Shown in pieces: positions 15,147 to 23,827 of a stretch of 64,000 nucleotides of DNA. The stretch lies in the NCBI RefSeq assembly GCF_006443095.1, contig NZ_VFWZ01000001.1, positions 739,873 to 803,872 on the forward strand, in the 5' to 3' direction. Source of the stretch: Aquimarina algicola (lineage in GTDB: Bacteria > Bacteroidota > Bacteroidia > Flavobacteriales > Flavobacteriaceae). The notes under the pieces are model-generated. The model made no database searches, was not told where the DNA came from, and saw nothing but the letters and a program-made list of their open reading frames with translations. Within the stretch, counting starts at the first letter, position 1, and each line of letters begins with the position of its first letter. The translations under genes were made by a program, and so were the position numbers.

Positions 15147-18071
15147 TTAATACTCAATAGCTTCATAAATCAATCTCTGTATATCTGATCGGATATTATT
15201 CGAGATTAATTTTCGATTTGCTGCATTAGGAAAGGTACGATTACTTAAAAACACATAAATAATTTCTTCTTCAGGATCAGCCCAAGTAAAAGTACCTGTA
15301 AAACCACTATGTCCAAAACTTTTTCTTGATAAACATCCACAAGTGGGACCTACTTTTCCCAATTGAGGCTTATCAAACCCTATTCCTCTTCTGACATTTT
15401 TATAACAATAGTGACATTTATTAAATTCATCTAGAGTTGCCTTCTCAAAATATTGTTTCCCGCCATAACTACCACCATTTAAGTACATTTGCATGATTTT
15501 GGTGATATCATTAGCATTTGCAAAAAGCCCTGCATGTCCTGCAATTCCTCCCATCATAGCAGCTCCCTGATCATGCACATAACCATGAATAATTTCTCCT
15601 CTAAAAATTTGATCATTCTCTGTGGGGACAATTCTTTTTTTCTTAAATCTACTTAAGGGTAAAAATGATGTATTATTTGCGCCTAAAGAACTATAAAAAT
15701 GCTGTTGTGTAAGCCTATCTAAATTATCATCATAGTAATCCTCAATATATTTTTTCAAAAGATAATAAGGTAAATCGCTGTATTTATAGCTTAATCGTGT
15801 TCTCAAATCACTATCCCTTATTTTAAGCAATAAGGAATCTTTCATATCCTTTCTAAAATATAGATTATTAGTAACTTGAATATTAAAATCATCAGTTTTA
15901 TAATTTCGATAATATTTCTTATCTGGTCTACGGGTTACAGTATCCAAAGTATGTACATAGAAAGGAATCCATGCTTTTAATTTTGCATAATGAGACAACA
16001 TTGACCTAACCGTAATATGTTCTTTATTCGATCCCTTAAAAGAAGGAAGCATCTCACCTACTTTAGTGTTCAAAGAAACAATGCCTTTGTCTTTCATTTC
16101 AATGATCATAGGGAGCGTAGCTAATATCTTGGTGAGTGATGCTAAATCATAAATATCGGTTCCTTTTACTTTTTTAAATTTATTATAAGTATGATACCCA
16201 TAATTTTTATTAAAAATTACTTTCCCTTTTCGTGCAACAATCAATTGTAAGCCAGGAGCCATTTTTTCTGTTAATGCAAAATCAACTATAGAATCTATTC
16301 TTTGTAACTTATAAGAATTCATACCAACGCTCTCCGGTAATCCATAAGATAATCTGTTCAAAGATCTAGTTTCTACATATGTTCCTTCTGGATAATCTTC
16401 CCCTAAGCTAACAGGCAATACACCTTTACTTTTTAATGCTCCAAAAAGTAACTGAGCTGATTTTTCTTGCGCTTCATTACTATTCTGATAAGATATTAAT
16501 ATACTTTCTAAATTAGTTGTGGTTATCATATCCAACATCGCATAAGGCTTTGCAAAAACACTCAACACCGTAGTATTTAACCTTGCTATCTCATACAACC
16601 AGACTAATTCTTTATCTTTAAACTTATAGTTCTCCCAAGGTGACCGATTTGATTTATGAAACCCAACAATTACATAATTATAGTTTTTCAACTTTTCAAT
16701 CATATCACTCAATAAACCTGCTTTTACCCAATCTACCTTTGTATATTTATTTAATTCATTATAAAAAGTGTCTCCAGAACTGTCTCCAAGAGAGACATAA
16801 GCAATTTTTTTGAGGTTCAAGTTTTTTATTGGGAGTGTAGCTTTATTATTTTTAATTACGGTTAAGGAGCTCTCTACCAACTTATTATTAAGCACTTTAC
16901 CTTTAACACTATTCAATTCCTGATACAAAAATGTGGTATCAATGGGTTTGTATCTATTGAGACCAACTTTATATTTTGAGTATAATATTTTTTTTACAGA
17001 TTTTGATAATCTCTCTTCAGTTATGGCTCCAGAATAATATGCTGATACTATTTTTTGAGAAGCAAGAGGAACGTCTTGTGACATCAAAAGAATATCATTT
17101 CCTGCTAGAAAAGCTGCTAAATCTAAATCTCCTGGACTTTTATAATCAGAAACTCCTTTCATGTTAAGTCCATCTGATATGACTAAACCATTAAACCCTA
17201 ATTCATTTTTAAGAATTCCTGTTACAATCTTTTCTGATATTGATGATGGGTAATCTTGTCGGTATTCTATACTTGGAATACTTAAATGTGCTGTCATAAC
17301 ACTTGTAAGTCCATCATTAATAAGAGTTTTAAAAGGGTGTAATTCTACACTATCAATCCTTTTTGAATCAAAATTTATTATAGGTAATGTGTTATGAGAA
17401 TCCGTTTCAGTATCTCCATGACCGGGAAAATGTTTTGCACTTGTTAAGATACCTTCTTTTTGCATTCCTCTCATGAGCGATAATGCTTTTTTAGCTACCT
17501 TATTCTTATTTTCTCCAAAAGAACGGTTTCCAATAATAGGGTTTTGGGGATTCGTATTGATATCGACTACAGGAGCAAAATTAATATGAATCCCAAGTCT
17601 TTTGCAATTTCTAGCAATTTGTCTCCCGGTTTCTTCAATAAGAGTATCATTTTGTATTGCTCCCAAGGCCATATTGTATGGAAAAACCTGCGTTGAATCT
17701 AATCGCATGCCCAAACCCCATTCTGCATCCATACCAACCAGCAAAGGTATTTTAGACACTGATTGAAAACTATTAGTTAGTTTGGCCTGTTGCAGAGGAC
17801 CACCTTTAGTAAATATAATACCACCAACAAAAAACTCTGTTACAAGCCTTTTGATTTCATCAACTTCTTTTTTTGAAGTAGAAACGGGTATATCTATCAT
17901 GAAGAGTTGACCTACTTTTTCTTTTAAGGTCATTTTATTATAGACACTGTCTACCCAAAATCTCTGTGCTTCCTGATTTTGTACTAATAGAGGGTTTTCT
18001 GATTGCGCATAAACATTAAAGGTCGTACCAATTAATATGAAAAATACAAGGTTTCTTATTGTATACCACAC
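15147..18071 (-). CDS. GH3 beta-N-acetylglucosaminidase fused to a class C beta-lactamase-like serine hydrolase
   Basis: 974 residues, exported (signal about 1-22, VYAQ). Residues 35-400 are a NagZ-type GH3 domain with KHFPGHGDTETDSH at 213-226 (the dyad D224/H226) and the nucleophile D300 in VISDG. A linking GH3 C-terminal-like region runs to about 580. Residues 585-970 are a serine hydrolase with SLTK (S645, K648), YSD at 764-766 where YxN is usual, and HSG at 921-923. Such fusions occur in Bacteroidota and probably act on peptidoglycan muropeptides in the periplasm. The start codon is GTG, 7 bases after the upstream stop; no ATG exists near it. Confidence 0.9.
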   Translation of the reverse strand: MWYTIRNLVFFILIGTTFNVYAQSENPLLVQNQEAQRFWVDSVYNKMTLKEKVGQLFMIDIPVSTSKKEVDEIKRLVTEFFVGGIIFTKGGPLQQAKLTNSFQSVSKIPLLVGMDAEWGLGMRLDSTQVFPYNMALGAIQNDTLIEETGRQIARNCKRLGIHINFAPVVDINTNPQNPIIGNRSFGENKNKVAKKALSLMRGMQKEGILTSAKHFPGHGDTETDSHNTLPIINFDSKRIDSVELHPFKTLINDGLTSVMTAHLSIPSIEYRQDYPSSISEKIVTGILKNELGFNGLVISDGLNMKGVSDYKSPGDLDLAAFLAGNDILLMSQDVPLASQKIVSAYYSGAITEERLSKSVKKILYSKYKVGLNRYKPIDTTFLYQELNSVKGKVLNNKLVESSLTVIKNNKATLPIKNLNLKKIAYVSLGDSSGDTFYNELNKYTKVDWVKAGLLSDMIEKLKNYNYVIVGFHKSNRSPWENYKFKDKELVWLYEIARLNTTVLSVFAKPYAMLDMITTTNLESILISYQNSNEAQEKSAQLLFGALKSKGVLPVSLGEDYPEGTYVETRSLNRLSYGLPESVGMNSYKLQRIDSIVDFALTEKMAPGLQLIVARKGKVIFNKNYGYHTYNKFKKVKGTDIYDLASLTKILATLPMIIEMKDKGIVSLNTKVGEMLPSFKGSNKEHITVRSMLSHYAKLKAWIPFYVHTLDTVTRRPDKKYYRNYKTDDFNIQVTNNLYFRKDMKDSLLLKIRDSDLRTRLSYKYSDLPYYLLKKYIEDYYDDNLDRLTQQHFYSSLGANNTSFLPLSRFKKKRIVPTENDQIFRGEIIHGYVHDQGAAMMGGIAGHAGLFANANDITKIMQMYLNGGSYGGKQYFEKATLDEFNKCHYCYKNVRRGIGFDKPQLGKVGPTCGCLSRKSFGHSGFTGTFTWADPEEEIIYVFLSNRTFPNAANRKLISNNIRSDIQRLIYEAIEY

Positions 18072-18078
18072 AAAGATT

Positions 18079-18564
18079 TTAGTTTAAAAAACGATTGTGC
18101 CAACTTTCTTTGGCCGGCACTTCCCAATTTGTTCGATACTCTGCTATATTGGTCACCAAATTATTAAAAACAATAGTATTTGGTGACACTGACCTGTTTT
18201 TTGCCATTTTTCTGAAATCTGCCAAAGGCTTGTAAGCAACATATTCTCCTTGCTTAAAAGATACATTCATTTTATCAAGCAGATCAACATTGTATAGTTG
18301 TTCTAATTGTTGAATAAAATGTACAGAAGCATCTATAGAGCAACCTGTAGCAGCATTTTTTCCTTGATCTAATCCTATTGTGATAAATCTTTTATATTTT
18401 ATATCATATCCGGCACGTAAATCAGCACCATGTGCTGTCCATTGTTTTAAAAACTCGTCTAATGCCGTTTTTATGTTTTCTAGTTCTTCTTCTGTAAAAG
18501 ACCTGCTTGCCTGGTAAATCCAAACACGAGAGTCTTCCGGAAGGTTATCAAAATCTACTAACAT
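18079..18564 (-). CDS. Small conserved flavobacterial protein (often labelled ABC transporter ATPase)
   Basis: 161 residues from the ATG at 18564; a longer frame begins with TTG at 18591 but adds residues not typical of the family. Conserved stretches include VWIYQASR, FLKQWTAHGADL, GCSIDASVHFIQQLE and the DLLDKMNV block. Database entries of this family are frequently called ABC transporter ATPase, yet no Walker motif is present, so that name should not be taken literally. Function unknown. It is followed after 7 bases by the GH3-fusion gene. Confidence 0.75.
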   Translation of the reverse strand: MLVDFDNLPEDSRVWIYQASRSFTEEELENIKTALDEFLKQWTAHGADLRAGYDIKYKRFITIGLDQGKNAATGCSIDASVHFIQQLEQLYNVDLLDKMNVSFKQGEYVAYKPLADFRKMAKNRSVSPNTIVFNNLVTNIAEYRTNWEVPAKESWHNRFLN

Positions 18565-18615
18565 CCACTGTTTTTTTTTACTAAATAACAAAAACTATCT
18601 TGATTTTACATAAAA

Positions 18616-18652
18616 AAAAGAGTTAATATGAAAACAACATATTAACTCTTTT
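18616..18652 (-). terminator. Strong terminator after the Fe-S/envelope operon
   Basis: A perfect 15-bp stem (18616-18630 with 18638-18652) with a 7-base loop follows the gene ending at 18679. On the minus strand it runs into a tract of eight T. T-rich flanks on both sides make it potentially bidirectional. Confidence 0.8.
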
Positions 18653-18678
18653 CTAATTTATATATAACTAAGAAAAAT

Positions 18679-19470
18679 CTACAAATCTTGTGCATTGGCT
18701 ATAAGTTCTGCCACATCAAGAACTTGTATTGTTTCTTCTTTTTCTTTATTCTTAATTCCGTCAGTCATCATAGTATTACAAAATGGGCATCCTGCTGCAA
18801 TAATATCAGGTTTTGTTTCTAAAGCATCTTCTGTTCTTTCTATGTTAACATCTTTATTTCCTGGTTCTGGCTCTTTAAACATTTGTGCTCCGCCAGCACC
18901 ACAGCATAGACCATTACGCTTACAGCGTTTCATTTCGATGAGCTCTACTTCTAGTTTTCTAAGTAAATCTCTTGGTGCTTCATATACATTGTTTGCTCTA
19001 CCCAGATAACATGGATCATGAAATGTAATTCGTTTCCCTTTAAATTTTCCTCCTTCAACTTTTAAACGTCCTTCTTCTAAAAGTGATTTTAAAAATTGTG
19101 TATGGTGCATTACTTCATATTCACCTCCTAAGGATGGATACTCATTCTTAAGCGTATTAAAACAATGAGGACAAGCAGTAACTACTTTTTTAATTTCATA
19201 GGCATTCATCACTTCAATATTAGTAACAGCTTGCATTTGAAACAAGAATTCATTACCTGCTCTCTTAGCAGGATCTCCTGTACAACTTTCTTCGGTTCCT
19301 AAGACAGCAAAATCTACATTAGCATTATGGAGAAGTTTTACAAAAGCTTTTGTTATCTTTTTTGCCCTATCATCAAAACTACCTGCACAACCTACCCAAA
19401 ATAAAACTTCCGGCTTTTTTCCTTCGGCCATATATTCTGCCATTGTCGGTACTTTTACTGTTTCAGCCAT
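18679..19470 (-). CDS. CCG-domain (Fe-S)-binding oxidoreductase subunit
   Basis: 263 residues with two cysteine-rich CCG domains as in HdrB, GlpC and LutA/LldE proteins. Visible cysteine clusters are FWVGCAGS, CPHCFNTLKNEYP, FHDPCYLGR, NGLCCGAGG and GCPFCNTMM. In this superfamily each CCG domain binds an Fe-S cluster that passes electrons or reduces disulphides. The neighbour at 20038 supplies ferredoxin clusters and a membrane part, so the two probably form one electron-transfer complex. Electron donor and acceptor are unknown. Confidence 0.88.
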   Translation of the reverse strand: MAETVKVPTMAEYMAEGKKPEVLFWVGCAGSFDDRAKKITKAFVKLLHNANVDFAVLGTEESCTGDPAKRAGNEFLFQMQAVTNIEVMNAYEIKKVVTACPHCFNTLKNEYPSLGGEYEVMHHTQFLKSLLEEGRLKVEGGKFKGKRITFHDPCYLGRANNVYEAPRDLLRKLEVELIEMKRCKRNGLCCGAGGAQMFKEPEPGNKDVNIERTEDALETKPDIIAAGCPFCNTMMTDGIKNKEKEETIQVLDVAELIANAQDL

Positions 19471-19527
19471 AATAAATTCGTTTTTTATCTATTTTTTCTC
19501 TGTAATTAGAGTTAAATTATAATTAAA

Positions 19528-19974
19528 TTAATCGTGTTTTCCATCATCAAAAACCTCTATAGTCACCACTCTCTCTACTAATTCTGTAAATTTTCCGGTA
19601 TATCGAGTTGCTTTTACTAAGTGATTATCGATCCAATGATAGTTTCCTCCTCTGGGTTTGCCCATCAAAAGGCTGTGGTATTTAAAACCATGTTTTTTGA
19701 GCCATGCTTCTGTAACCTCCCTATGTTCTTCTGTTCTAGAAGTAAAAAAACAAATCATATGCCCATCGTCATACCATTTATTTAATGTTTCTAGAGCATC
19801 AGGAAAGGGTTGACAAGTAACCATTCGCTCTGGTTCTTCATTTGGCACATCTTCTGTTATTGTTCCATCGATATCAATAAGATAGTTCTTGATACCTTCT
19901 GGTAAGACAGGACTTACATGCTCTCCTGCTTCTACTTTGTCATGCAATAATTTTTCTACTTCTTCCTTCTTCAT
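19528..19974 (-). CDS. HAD-superfamily phosphatase-like protein
   Basis: 148 residues. The HAD motif I is DIDGT (D34, D36), motif II is FFTSRT, and later GKPRGGNYHWIDNHL carries the lysine and acidic positions of motifs III and IV. Flavobacterial homologues are often misnamed phosphoheptose isomerase, but the motifs are those of a small hydrolase acting on a phosphate ester or nucleotide. It sits between two Fe-S protein genes and is probably cotranscribed with them. Substrate unknown. Confidence 0.8.
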   Translation of the reverse strand: MKKEEVEKLLHDKVEAGEHVSPVLPEGIKNYLIDIDGTITEDVPNEEPERMVTCQPFPDALETLNKWYDDGHMICFFTSRTEEHREVTEAWLKKHGFKYHSLLMGKPRGGNYHWIDNHLVKATRYTGKFTELVERVVTIEVFDDGKHD

Positions 19975-20037
19975 AATTTCTAATTTGACTAATTTATGGT
20001 TTTTTAATTGGTTAAAAATAATTACTAGGCTACTATG

Positions 20038-21369
20038 TTATGCTTCGTCGCTCCAGTTTAATCTATCCATTTGGTTAAATGGCCAAGGTGCTCCGTTGTT
20101 TTCTATATTTGACATCATATTGTTCAAATCTGAAGGAGCTGCACTTTGCTCCATTACCAAATATCTTCTCATTTCTAAAATGATAGATAATGGGTTAATA
20201 TTAACCGGACAAGCTTCTACACAAGCATTACAAGTTGTACATGCCCATAATTCTTCAGTTGTAATATAGTCGTTCAATAATTGTTTACCATCGTCTACAA
20301 AGCTTCCATTTTTATCGATATTATCTCCTACTTCTTTAAGTCGATCTCTAGTATCCATCATAATTTTACGAGGAGATAATTTTTTTCCTGTTTGATTAGC
20401 AGGACATTCACTAGTACAGCGACCACATTCTGTACAGGTGTAGGCATTTAATAATTGTACCCAGTTCAAATCCATCACATCTGAAGCTCCAAATTTTGAA
20501 GGTTCTTCATTTTCATCTAGAGCATCATCTGCCGGTGCTGCAAAAGGATCTGCGTTAGGATCCATCATAAGCATCACTTCGTCTGTAACTGCTTTAAGGT
20601 TATTAACTTTTCCCTGAGCATTAAGATCTGCATAATAAGTATTAGGAAATGCTAAAAGGATATGTAAATGTTTTGAGAAATATAAATAATTTAAAAACGT
20701 CAATATCCCTATGATATGCAACCACCATGCACCTCTCTCGATGATAACTAAAGAAGTAATTGACATCCCATCAAACAATGGCGAAATAAATTGACTTATA
20801 GGATACGCACCTGCTCTTACATAATGGTCTGCTCCCAAATTTTGAAGTTGTAAATCTGTAGCATTCATGGTAAGAAAAAGTGTCATCAAAACTACTTCAA
20901 AATACAAAATGATATTTCCGTCATTTTTTGGCCAACCTTTAAGGGTCTTAAATCTTTTGATATTAATTACATTTCTTCGAATCCAGAATATGAATACACT
21001 TACCAACACCAAAAATGCCAAAATCTCAAAAGAACCTATCAAAAAGTCATAGACTCCACCTAATGGAGCAAATATGCGGTGAGTTCCAAAAATACCATCT
21101 ATGATAATCTCCAGAACTTCTATATTGATAATAATGAATCCTATATAAACGATCACGTGTAAGATCCCGGCAATAGGTCTTCGCACCATTTTGGTTTGAC
21201 CTAATGCAATCATTGCCATGTTCTTAAAGCGTGCATTTTTGTTATCTGATCTATCTACATCCTTACCAAGCTTGATATTACGGATTATTTTACGAACATT
21301 TTTGGCAAAATATCCAATACCAACCACTAAGGTTACTATAAATATAATATTAGGTAAAAATTTAATCAT
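20038..21369 (-). CDS. Membrane-bound 4Fe-4S protein of heterodisulfide-reductase/GlpC type
   Basis: 443 residues. The N-terminal half has about five to six membrane helices, of the kind that bind haem b or quinone in NarI/HdrE-like proteins. The C-terminal part has two ferredoxin-type motifs, CTECGRCTSECP (C312, C315, C318, C322) and CTTCNACVEACP (C377, C380, C383, C387), each for a [4Fe-4S] cluster. With the CCG protein at 18679 it likely forms a membrane-tied electron-transfer module. It begins 3 bases after the MCE gene stop, so it belongs to the operon reading from the amidase side. Confidence 0.87.
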   Translation of the reverse strand: MIKFLPNIIFIVTLVVGIGYFAKNVRKIIRNIKLGKDVDRSDNKNARFKNMAMIALGQTKMVRRPIAGILHVIVYIGFIIINIEVLEIIIDGIFGTHRIFAPLGGVYDFLIGSFEILAFLVLVSVFIFWIRRNVINIKRFKTLKGWPKNDGNIILYFEVVLMTLFLTMNATDLQLQNLGADHYVRAGAYPISQFISPLFDGMSITSLVIIERGAWWLHIIGILTFLNYLYFSKHLHILLAFPNTYYADLNAQGKVNNLKAVTDEVMLMMDPNADPFAAPADDALDENEEPSKFGASDVMDLNWVQLLNAYTCTECGRCTSECPANQTGKKLSPRKIMMDTRDRLKEVGDNIDKNGSFVDDGKQLLNDYITTEELWACTTCNACVEACPVNINPLSIILEMRRYLVMEQSAAPSDLNNMMSNIENNGAPWPFNQMDRLNWSDEA

Positions 21370-21372
21370 TTT

Positions 21373-22323
21373 TTATTGAATTGAGTCTGTTGGTTTTTCG
21401 TAAGGGGTGTTTTTCTTTCCAAAAACAGATATATGAACATATCGTTTTGGATTTAATCGTAAATCTTGTAATAAAAGCTCTAATTGCTTACTTGTCTTTT
21501 CTAAATTATCATACAGCTTTTCATCTTTAAGTAGTTTACCCGCCGTACCTTTTCCAGAATTTAAATCAGAAGATATTTTATCAAAATTTGCAAGTACTGT
21601 TTCTAATTCTTTTCCTAATCTCGCAACATTTATTTGCGCTAAAGAATCCGAAACTTTATTCAAATTTGTAGACATTTGATCCAGATTAGTAATTGTATTG
21701 TTCAACTTATCTTGATTACCTGACAGTAATGTATTAAGTGACCCTGACGCCTGTCTAAAGTTTCCTACTGATACTTTTAGGTCTTTAAAAATTGAATTTA
21801 GATTATTTTGATTATCAACAGATAGTATTCCATTTACAGAAGTTAACAAGGTGTCTGCATCTGTAATTGCAGATTCTAATTTTGCTTGTAGAGGAGCAAG
21901 TTTATCATTTACTAATTCAAGTAATCCTGCTTCTACTTTCCCTTTTAAAGTATCTCTGTTTTTAGCTTCTAACCCTTGCTCATATTTTGGAACAATAGCT
22001 ATTGATTTTCCTCCTATTAATCCTCCGCCATATACTTTTGCTAAACTGTTTTTTGAAAAAGAAAAATCCCGATCTACAGTAAATTCAACAACTAAGTTAC
22101 CGGTTCTATCAGCAAAGTCAATAGATACAACCTGACCAACGACCAGACCATTGATCGTAACAGGCGAAGAAGGAATTAATCCCTCTACATTGTCGTATAC
22201 TGCATAAAAAGTGCGGTCATTTTCCAAAAGATTTTTACCTTTTAAAAAACTATAGCCAAAAATTAAAAGTGCTATAGCGCAAACTGCTAAAATCCCTGTC
22301 TTGACCTCTTTAGTAAATTTCAA
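21373..22323 (-). CDS. MlaD/MCE domain protein
   Basis: 316 residues. One N-terminal membrane helix (about 9-27) precedes an MCE domain (about 36-115, with VEGLIPSSPVTINGLVVG and a GGGLIGGKSI turn), then a long coiled coil. MCE proteins are periplasmic subunits of lipid-trafficking ABC systems that move phospholipids between membranes. No permease or ATPase gene is adjacent. The start is TTG at 22323: an in-frame stop lies just upstream and the N-terminus MKFTKEVKTGILAV matches the family. Confidence 0.88.
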   Translation of the reverse strand: MKFTKEVKTGILAVCAIALLIFGYSFLKGKNLLENDRTFYAVYDNVEGLIPSSPVTINGLVVGQVVSIDFADRTGNLVVEFTVDRDFSFSKNSLAKVYGGGLIGGKSIAIVPKYEQGLEAKNRDTLKGKVEAGLLELVNDKLAPLQAKLESAITDADTLLTSVNGILSVDNQNNLNSIFKDLKVSVGNFRQASGSLNTLLSGNQDKLNNTITNLDQMSTNLNKVSDSLAQINVARLGKELETVLANFDKISSDLNSGKGTAGKLLKDEKLYDNLEKTSKQLELLLQDLRLNPKRYVHISVFGKKNTPYEKPTDSIQ

Positions 22324-22409
22324 AATATTTTAGATTTAGGACACAAATTTAGAATAAAAAATATACTTCTAACGATAATTCTTTAAGGAATTATCAGTAT
22401 TTATTTAGA

Positions 22410-23564
22410 TTAATTCGAAGATGTGTTAGCTTTTAAGGCTTCTGTTAAAGGAATTAATTGATTATTACGAAAAGCTACTATAAAACAAGAATCAAATCCT
22501 TTGTCTACTGCTATTCCTTTTAATTCTTGTATTTGATTATAATCTGATGTGTTACCATAATAATACTTATACAAATTATCTATTTTTATTTTTGACAACT
22601 CGTCTAAGCCATTAAAATTAAAAGGCTTAAGCTCAATATCCGTAGATCCGGCGGCTATTTGAATTTTAAAAACAACACCATCATCAGCTACCTTATCATC
22701 ATTTGCCAAAGGAACGTCTGATGTAGAAGGTGTATTTGTTTCAGTAGTTTTTGATTCAGTAGTTTTCGGTTCAGAAAATGTATACAATGCATCAAGACTT
22801 TCTTTATAATCAATAATAGATGATGTTATTGATTTTGACATTTCTGCCTGTCCTTTTTTAGAATTAAGGTACTTGCCTTCGCTATTATTTGTTAAAAAAC
22901 CTAATTCTATCAGCACACTAGGCATATAGGTCTGGTGAAGTACAATAAAACCAGCCTGTTTAACTCCTCTGCTTTTTCTATTCAAAGATTTCTTGAATTT
23001 GTTTTGTACAACACTTGCTAATGTAAGGCTTTGATCTAAATATTCTTCTTGCATTAATGTCAATCCAATTATAGATTCTGGAGAATTTGGGTCAAACCCA
23101 TCATAATTGGCCTGATAGTTATCTTCTAATAAAATTACAGAGTTTTCATTTTTTGCTACACTAAAATTTTCAGCATTAGCATGTAACCCTAAAACAAATG
23201 TTTCTGTTCCAAAGGCTTGCGATCGATGTGAATTACAGTGAATCGAAACAAATAAATCAGCTCCTGCTTTATTCGCAATTTTTCCTCTTTCATATAATTC
23301 TATAAACTCATCCGTTTTTCGGGTATACACTACTTTGAATCTCCCATCTTTTTCTAGAGCCTCTCCTACAGACAATACAACTTTGAGTGCTATTTCTTTT
23401 TCCTTATATCCATTTCCTCTATTACCAGGATCATGCCCACCATGCCCTGCATCGAGGACTACGACAAATTTTTCTTTTTCCTGAGAAAAAATTGGTGTTT
23501 CAGAAACTAAAAACCCACAAATAAAAGTTATAAAAAAAATACTTTTTATACTGCTATTCCTCAT
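22410..23564 (-). CDS. N-acetylmuramoyl-L-alanine amidase (Amidase_3) with a C-terminal SPOR-like domain
   Basis: 384 residues with a signal peptide (about 1-28, IFSQ). The Amidase_3 domain spans about 33-255 with zinc ligands H41 (DAGHGG), E55 and H109 (SIHCN) and catalytic E220 (VLIELGFL). A low-complexity linker of Thr, Ser, Glu and Lys follows, then a region (about 298-375) resembling a SPOR or peptidoglycan-binding fold. It cleaves the amide between MurNAc and the stem peptide during cell separation. It is the promoter-proximal gene of the minus-strand run that continues with the MCE gene. Confidence 0.92.
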   Translation of the reverse strand: MRNSSIKSIFFITFICGFLVSETPIFSQEKEKFVVVLDAGHGGHDPGNRGNGYKEKEIALKVVLSVGEALEKDGRFKVVYTRKTDEFIELYERGKIANKAGADLFVSIHCNSHRSQAFGTETFVLGLHANAENFSVAKNENSVILLEDNYQANYDGFDPNSPESIIGLTLMQEEYLDQSLTLASVVQNKFKKSLNRKSRGVKQAGFIVLHQTYMPSVLIELGFLTNNSEGKYLNSKKGQAEMSKSITSSIIDYKESLDALYTFSEPKTTESKTTETNTPSTSDVPLANDDKVADDGVVFKIQIAAGSTDIELKPFNFNGLDELSKIKIDNLYKYYYGNTSDYNQIQELKGIAVDKGFDSCFIVAFRNNQLIPLTEALKANTSSN

Positions 23565-23819
23565 GTATTCTCTTTTATTTTAAAGAAATAGTAATTGATT
23601 TTATTCATTTGATATTATCCTATTACTATTTATATTACAAATTATTTTATTATTAACTTTGAAACATTCCCTTTTTGTTTCAGTTTTTATAAAACGAGTT
23701 AAAGATTGTAATTTGTATAATAAACCAAAATCTTATATGTTTCATAGCTTAAAAAGGCATGCTTTTGACATATTTTTTTATTTTTTTGCGAATTACAATT
23801 CAAGGATAAAAAATATATG

Positions 23820-23827
23820 TAATTTTG
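23820..23827 (+). promoter_or_regulatory. Candidate -7 box near the lptD-like start
   Basis: TAATTTTG matches TAnnTTTG but overlaps the most upstream TTG start at 23825. If real, translation must begin further downstream, for example at the in-frame TTG at 23876. Confidence 0.25.
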
